From the NCBI GenBank assembly GCA_003242275.1, contig QGUX01000120.1, positions 1-9,878 of the forward strand: a stretch of DNA of 9,878 bases, written 5' to 3'. Numbering within the stretch: position 1 is the first letter of the stretch; each line of letters starts with the position of its first letter. This stretch comes from Pseudomonadota bacterium. Lineage in GTDB: Bacteria; Pseudomonadota; Gammaproteobacteria; Steroidobacterales; Steroidobacteraceae. Below are positions 7,901-9,878 of this stretch, in pieces. The position numbers were made by a program, and so were the translations under genes. The notes under the pieces are model-generated. The model worked only from the letters and a program-made list of their open reading frames with translations, did not search any database and was not told where the DNA came from.

Positions 7901-8888
7901 CCGTGCCGTCGGCATTGAAGCGCAGGTTCGAGGTGACGTTGGCATTGTTGAAGTACAGCGTGCCCGTGGGCGCGAACTGGCTGCGGCGCACGTTGGACAT
8001 CTCGAACCGCGCCGGGAAGCCCTCGTAGCCGGGCAGCGGCGTGAAGGTGGAGAGCGTGTTGGCGCCGAAGCTGGTGGCCTGGTCGAAGTTGGAGAACATC
8101 GTGCGCGATTCGGCGCACCAGTCACGCGCCGCGGCGCAGTTGCGGATGGCGTCGCGCTTCTCCCACTCGAAGCTCAGCAGGCCATGGCCGCGGCCGTTGA
8201 AGAACGGCCGGCCGCCGGAGATGGTCACGTGCGGATTGCCGCCGTCGCCCCGCTCCGTGACGCTGTAGTCGACGTCGAGGTTCACGCCCTCCAGGCGGTT
8301 GTTCAGCACGAGGTTGACCACGCCCGCCATCGCGCCCGAGCCGTACGTGGCCGAGGCGCCGCCCGTCACCACGTCCACGCGCTGCAGCAGGTTCGACGGG
8401 ATGGTGTTCAGGTCCACCACGTCGGCCTGGTTCGACGTCGACGGCACGCGCCGTCCGTCGATCAGCGTCAGCGTGCGCGAGCCGAAGCTCGGGTCCAGGC
8501 CACGCAGGTTGGCGATGGTGTTGCCGATGAAGAAGGAGCCGCGGTCCATCGTCTCCATGCCGCCGCCGCCGAAGCCGGCCTGGTTGTCGCCCACCAGCGT
8601 CGGCATGTAGGTGGAGATGTTCTGCGGCACCAGCGTGGTCAGCGCGTCGGCGACGTTGACGATGCCCAGCGCGCGCATTTCCTCCGCGGTCACCGAGGTG
8701 ACCGGATTGGCCGAGGTGACGTTCGGGGACTGGATGCGGGTGCCCGTGACCTGCACCTCCTCCAGCTCGTCCTCCTCATTGGCGCTCTGGGCAGCAAGAA
8801 GTTGTGGAGAGAACGCCACCATCGCGGCAAAGCCGGCAATGGCGACCATCGACGCGCGCACAGATGGCGCACATGCCTTCCTGGACAC
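4968..8888 (-). CDS. TonB-dependent outer-membrane receptor, 1306 aa, complete
   Basis: Predicted TonB-energised outer-membrane importer. The GTG start at 8888 has GGGGGG 8 nt upstream and is followed by a signal peptide (residues 1 to about 33, cleavage near LLAAQSA), an acidic stretch EEDELEE and the TonB-box-like EVQVTG (44-49). The plug runs from about 52 to 200. It carries a Gly-rich insert (GFGGGG, 105-110), NLRGL (127-131), LIDGRRV and GGASATYGSGAMAGVVN (176-192). The barrel fills the rest and ends RTYRFGVRMQF, a C-terminal Phe signal for the BAM complex. At 1306 residues it is longer than typical 700-1000-residue receptors; the excess is in loops rich in Trp, Gly and Pro with paired cysteines (Cys251/Cys258; later NCEARGG...FNCY and TWCDNPDC). 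No STN domain, FecI/FecR or SusC-type N-terminal domain is present. It overlaps nothing and leads the operon with the lipoprotein. Substrate unknown; the large loops suggest a bulky ligand, but that is inference. Confidence 0.95.
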   Translation of the reverse strand: MSRKACAPSVRASMVAIAGFAAMVAFSPQLLAAQSANEEDELEEVQVTGTRIQSPNVTSANPVTSVTAEEMRALGIVNVADALTTLVPQNISTYMPTLVGDNQAGFGGGGMETMDRGSFFIGNTIANLRGLDPSFGSRTLTLIDGRRVPSTSNQADVVDLNTIPSNLLQRVDVVTGGASATYGSGAMAGVVNLVLNNRLEGVNLDVDYSVTERGDGGNPHVTISGGRPFFNGRGHGLLSFEWEKRDAIRNCAAARDWCAESRTMFSNFDQATSFGANTLSTFTPLPGYEGFPARFEMSNVRRSQFAPTGTLYFNNANVTSNLRFNADGTALEEYSLGFRGGTGQNAMNGDGPLATWMTPIRPSTDRKVLFTHFEYDFTERTTGYLEASYSRTVSLNQNGYTTGNYCVRFDSQGTAAQLGAKASMGETITGGGSTWPAVPVVDFDEWFAGNPNPAPVQSITAGSQFSNANFRQWLGWSGGNMPAPGFAAPYWVSGGTTGDYGASGATRTSPPTYTFANGTPIWIHVKNNPPAGNEWWVLAGIVLTADFEDPGTPAQLPGLGRNSYAFLDALTPEALEQVRGAFGSDGSHGAIIDQQTGGLLAGFSSTAGGGSGLDTIYGPSPCQGFTAMRKVWNPQLEQWTHQVQEPWRAVAGLRGRFGEDWRWEVYYQYGRTDSRSRQNDVPTTLRLSFAMDAVIDDRPGSPTYGQPVCRVTRDGVPVIDYQGRPLSDVEALARLAEDCRPINIFGYDYSGYDHFAGFDAARVQQEAIDYAFVESLSKGYNSLQTLSFSLNGTLWEGWAGPLTAAMGLDVREDKVVQGGTQASASYYERADLARAWSDAFGGKTRVTEAFTELNLPLVSGQEGINLWSVNAAVRWSSYRNKGGAGTTGETATTDVLNWKFQTIFEPFDWVRLRLTRSRDLRAPGYRDLFIQQPGLPDQFAGTNPWREYNPYSDEARRERWGQVRVGNPDLDPEKSNTLTLGMVFSPGGWAQGMRVSADYYNIRVKDGITFPFIGSTTANITSCWEGSGNRDPDPGNPDIDAINGLFEWDFYDEALGRYPCREITFATNPDGSRNLQDIVSYNSARPVNSLPYQRRGIDVSLSYVFPLNRIVESLPGRMQFTVRGTRALEASGVQVNSSLQNTQANCEARGGRFDDFNCYIYLDLVGQIRNGTFVPGVQPSPKWVGNIIASYMAGDLTASLSARYIGGAAIDKTWCDNPDCPAYQDENGAYLFGSIDNNRVDPYMNFSLNGSYNLRVRNMRRFEVFGSINNLFDKSPPFTGDGISGASAGYHDIMGRTYRFGVRMQF
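8698..8738 (-). repeat. 41-bp stretch identical in both receptor genes, copy in first receptor
   Basis: Partner of 2179-2219. It encodes the peptide running from TGTRIQSPN to NPVT. Exact nucleotide identity, rather than only protein conservation, suggests recent duplication or gene conversion at the 5' ends. Confidence 0.85.
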
Positions 8889-8889
8889 C

Positions 8890-8906
8890 GTTTGTACCCC
8901 CCAAAC
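8890..8906 (-). promoter_or_regulatory. Six-G ribosome binding site inside a small hairpin
   Basis: On the minus strand, GTTTG pairs with CAAAC around a G-rich loop. This places the six-G Shine-Dalgarno (8897-8902) at the top of a 5-bp stem just before the GTG start. The stem is weak and is not conserved at the paralogue, so regulation by it is uncertain. The six-G tract itself is conserved in both genes. Confidence 0.45.
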
Positions 8907-8943
8907 CTGATCGAGATGTTGTTCTCAACGCCCCCGGTGGGCG

Positions 8944-8959
8944 CCGTGCACCAGCACGG
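8944..8959 (-). other. Leader hairpin of the first receptor mRNA
   Basis: CCGTGC at 8944-8949 pairs perfectly with GCACGG at 8954-8959 around a 4-nt loop. If the candidate promoter at 8972-9001 is real, the hairpin lies near the very 5' end of the receptor transcript, where such stems commonly protect mRNA. Confidence 0.4.
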
Positions 8960-8971
8960 AAAGTCACCGCC

Positions 8972-9001
8972 AGTATCAAAAGGTGCTTCCGGAGCGGACA
9001 A
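8972..9001 (-). promoter_or_regulatory. Candidate sigma-70-type promoter for the receptor-lipoprotein operon
   Basis: The minus strand shows TTGTCC (9001-8996), an 18-bp spacer and GATACT (8977-8972). Each hexamer matches the sigma-70 consensus at four of six positions. Transcription would begin near 8964, giving a leader of about 75 nt. An 18-bp palindrome lies just upstream of the -35. This is a modest match in GC-rich DNA and other starts are possible. Confidence 0.25.
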
Positions 9002-9019
9002 GCACGGCGCGGCGGTTCT

Positions 9020-9037
9020 GATAAGAGGCCTGTTATC
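9020..9037. promoter_or_regulatory. 18-bp near-perfect palindrome, candidate operator
   Basis: GATAAGAGGCCTGTTATC reads the same on both strands except at one symmetric pair, giving 16 of 18 symmetric positions with AGGCCT at the centre. It lies about 19 bp upstream of the candidate -35 of the receptor operon, a suitable place for an activator or repressor dimer. The outer GATAA/TTATC recalls a Fur box, but length and GC-rich core do not fit, so the regulator is unknown. Confidence 0.4.
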
Positions 9038-9048
9038 GGAGAGGGGCA

Positions 9049-9119
9049 GAAAAATTTCCTTTGGAATCAAAGGAAGTGCCTGAAAAGGCCGGTGCCCATA
9101 AACACCGGGCTAATTTTTC
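9049..9119. other. Cloverleaf-like intergenic structured element of 71 nt
   Basis: Three hairpins lie side by side within a closing stem. The closing stem pairs GAAAAATT (9049-9056) with AATTTTTC (9112-9119). Hairpin 1 pairs TTCCTTTG (9056-9063) with CAAAGGAA (9068-9075). Hairpin 2 is GCCT-GAAA-AGGC (9078-9089), a GNRA tetraloop on the plus strand. Hairpin 3 pairs CCGGTG (9089-9094) with CACCGG (9103-9108). One base is shared at 9056 and one at 9089. All pairings are seen directly in the sequence. On the plus strand hairpin 3 is followed closely by TAATTTTT, so it may be a small-RNA 3' end or terminator; on the minus strand hairpin 1 is followed by ATTTTT. No tRNA landmarks are present. Function unknown. 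Confidence 0.4.
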
Positions 9120-9171
9120 ACGGGATTTCGGTAAGCGAGGTGCGGGCCAGCCCTTGAAAACCGCGTGAAAA
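9115..9171. repeat. 8-bp inverted repeat overlapping the cloverleaf closing strand
   Basis: TTTTCACG (9115-9122) is the exact reverse complement of CGTGAAAA (9164-9171). The left arm overlaps the strand (9112-9119) that closes the adjacent multi-hairpin element, so the two pairings exclude each other. Within the right part, TGAAAA occurs twice exactly 11 bp apart (9155-9160 and 9166-9171), one helical turn. No gene is visible in 9120-9260. Confidence 0.35.
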
Positions 9172-9261
9172 TCGTGAGGACGCTGCCGGAATGGAAGCTG
9201 TCCCGCTCCCCTTCTCCCATTTCACTCAATCTGGCGCCTGGTGCCGCCCTTCGGTCAGAAG

Positions 9262-9278
9262 GTGACGTCCAGCGTCAC
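9262..9278. repeat. 6-bp inverted repeat GTGACG-N5-CGTCAC
   Basis: GTGACG (9262-9267) and CGTCAC (9273-9278) form a perfect short inverted repeat with a 5-nt spacer, about 140 bp upstream of the predicted pilA transcription start. It may be an operator half-site pair or a chance palindrome in GC-rich DNA. Confidence 0.3.
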
Positions 9279-9303
9279 TTCCCGACCCGAGGGGTCGCCG
9301 GAG

Positions 9304-9331
9304 GCCGACAGGATTACGGAAAACTGTCGGC
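9304..9331 (+). promoter_or_regulatory. Candidate PilR-type enhancer site for pilA
   Basis: GCCGACAG (9304-9311) and CTGTCGGC (9324-9331) form a perfect 8-bp inverted repeat with a 12-bp spacer; the arm centres are 20 bp apart, two helical turns. PilR, the NtrC-family activator of pilA in Pseudomonas, is reported to bind C/G-TGTC motifs, and each arm here contains CTGTC. The centre is about 90 bp upstream of the predicted start, a normal distance for a sigma-54 activator. Binding by PilR is inference from family knowledge. Confidence 0.55.
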
Positions 9332-9383
9332 TGGCGCACAGAAATTCCCGGCCGAAACAGTAACTTAGGCAGCCGGCCGGAGC

Positions 9384-9399
9384 TGGCACGGGCCTTGCT
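9384..9399 (+). promoter_or_regulatory. Sigma-54 -24/-12 promoter of pilA
   Basis: TGGCACG-GGCC-TTGCT matches the sigma-54 consensus TGGCACG-N4-TTGCW at every position, with GG at -24 and GC at -12. Transcription should start near 9410, leaving a leader of about 62 nt before the pilin start. Type IV pilin genes in gammaproteobacteria are commonly RpoN-dependent and activated by PilR, which fits the inverted repeat upstream. Confidence 0.88.
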
Positions 9400-9412
9400 C
9401 TAACCCGGCTAC

Positions 9413-9426
9413 CGGCAATGGTGCCG
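9413..9426 (+). other. Hairpin near the 5' end of the pilA mRNA
   Basis: CGGCA (9413-9417) pairs with TGCCG (9422-9426) around ATGG, only a few nucleotides after the predicted transcription start. It may stabilise an abundant pilin message; the stem is short. Confidence 0.3.
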
Positions 9427-9458
9427 AGTCGCTGCAACAGACAGTTTTTGAGGGATCC

Positions 9459-9464
9459 AAGGAG
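9459..9464 (+). promoter_or_regulatory. Ribosome binding site of pilA
   Basis: AAGGAG lies 7 nt before the ATG at 9472 and 4 nt before an overlapping in-frame ATG at 9469. The better spacing favours 9472, which gives a leader starting MKTVQKG. Confidence 0.8.
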
Positions 9465-9471
9465 TTCAATG

Positions 9472-9878
9472 ATGAAGACCGTACAGAAGGGTTTCACCCT
9501 GATCGAATTGATGATCGTGGTGGCGATCATCGGCATCCTGGCTGCCATCGCCATCCCGGCCTACCAGGACTACACCATCCGCGCGCAGGTGACCGAGGGC
9601 CTGAATCTGGCTTCGGACCTGAAGGCTGCGGTGGGTGAGCTGTATGCCGACCGCGGCTCCTTCAGCGGCGGCGAGGAGGGCACGCCAATCAGCTCTGGCA
9701 ACTTTGGCTTGCCGCCTGCCACCGAGAAGTCCGGCAAGTACGTCTCGAAGATCGCGATCGACTCCGGCGCCATCGCGATCACTTACGGCAATGACGCCAA
9801 CTCGCGCATCAGCAACAAGGTTCTCGTGCTGCTGCCGTACACCAACGACAAAGGTGACGTCATTTGGGTCTGCGGCCG
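9472..9878 (+). CDS. pilA: Type IV major pilin PilA, C-terminus beyond window
   Basis: Major subunit of the type IV pilus, used in related bacteria for twitching, adhesion and DNA uptake. The type III signal MKTVQKG is cut by prepilin peptidase (PilD) after Gly7; the mature protein starts with Phe8, which PilD N-methylates. Glu12 (Glu5 of the mature pilin) is the conserved residue for subunit packing. The hydrophobic helix [20 protein letters not shown] follows (8-27), then [15 protein letters not shown] and a globular domain. Cys134 in WVCG would be the first cysteine of the D-region disulfide; its partner and the usual P-x-x-C end lie past the edge, so about 10-20 residues are missing. 135 codons are visible. 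It is divergent from the receptor operon, with its own sigma-54 promoter and AAGGAG site. A minor pilin is possible but less likely given this promoter and the PilA-like sequence. Confidence 0.95.
   Translation, partial: MKTVQKGFTLIELMIVVAIIGILAAIAIPAYQDYTIRAQVTEGLNLASDLKAAVGELYADRGSFSGGEEGTPISSGNFGLPPATEKSGKYVSKIAIDSGAIAITYGNDANSRISNKVLVLLPYTNDKGDVIWVCG

Noticed and set aside
4968..8888. FecA-type signalling receptor or SusC-type receptor
   Set aside because: There is no room for an STN domain or a carboxypeptidase-like N-terminal domain between the signal peptide and TonB box, and no sigma/anti-sigma pair is adjacent.
9020..9037. Fur box for iron regulation of the receptor operon
   Set aside because: Only the outer GATAA/TTATC match; the 18-bp length and GC-rich AGGCCT core do not fit the 19-bp AT-rich consensus.
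255..9083. Long plus-strand open frames of 700-800 codons opposite the receptors and the lipoprotein (255-2375, 2518-4722, 6627-9083)
   Set aside because: They are Arg/His/Gly/Ala-rich, match no family, lack domains, and lie exactly antisense to genes with clear signal peptides and conserved motifs; they arise from high GC.
9049..9119. tRNA gene
   Set aside because: The length and cloverleaf shape recall a tRNA, but there is no TTC-loop motif, no acceptor/anticodon pattern and the closing stem is AT-rich.
9120..9410. Cyclic-di-GMP riboswitch upstream of the pilin gene
   Set aside because: The conserved GEMM core and receptor sequences are not visible, and most of this region lies upstream of the predicted transcription start.
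1..9878. CRISPR arrays, insertion sequences, transposase genes, phage or toxin-antitoxin genes
   Set aside because: No regularly spaced repeats, transposase motifs, terminal repeats with target duplications, or toxin-like small genes were seen.

Overview
The window is GC-rich DNA from a Gram-negative bacterium. Two large TonB-dependent outer-membrane receptors, a lipoprotein and a sigma-54-type pilA promoter point to a gammaproteobacterium with a large receptor repertoire (Xanthomonadales/Steroidobacterales/Nevskiales-like). That placement is inference from gene style; no phylogenetic marker is present.

Three genes on the minus strand read from right to left. The first is a complete 1306-residue TonB-dependent receptor (8888 to 4968). 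After only 23 bp comes a 760-residue predicted lipoprotein built of beta-sandwich-like repeats (4944 to 2662), almost certainly cotranscribed with it. A strong 17-bp GC-rich hairpin follows the lipoprotein stop codon. Then comes a second receptor (2378 down to the window edge), a clear paralogue of the first: same signal-peptide style, TonB box, plug and cysteine positions, with some stretches of identical DNA. Its C-terminal half lies outside the window. Both receptors appear to start at GTG behind an identical six-G Shine-Dalgarno tract. The arrangement receptor, lipoprotein, paralogous receptor suggests an outer-membrane uptake locus in which the lipoprotein could be a receptor partner. No enzyme or transporter in the window identifies the substrate.

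On the right, on the plus strand, is the 5' part of a type IV major pilin gene (9472 to the edge). It has a textbook sigma-54 -24/-12 promoter and, about 90 bp upstream of the predicted start of transcription, a perfect 8-bp inverted repeat with CTGTC cores. This is what a PilR-type enhancer site would look like.

The 580-bp divergent intergenic region (8889-9471) is unusually structured. It holds a candidate promoter and 5'-leader hairpins for the receptor, an 18-bp near-perfect palindrome, a cloverleaf-like set of three hairpins closed by an 8-bp stem (9049-9119), a competing 8-bp inverted repeat, and the pilA control elements. The cloverleaf-like element is the least explained part of the window. 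The long plus-strand open frames across 255-9083 are antisense shadows typical of high-GC DNA and are not annotated.
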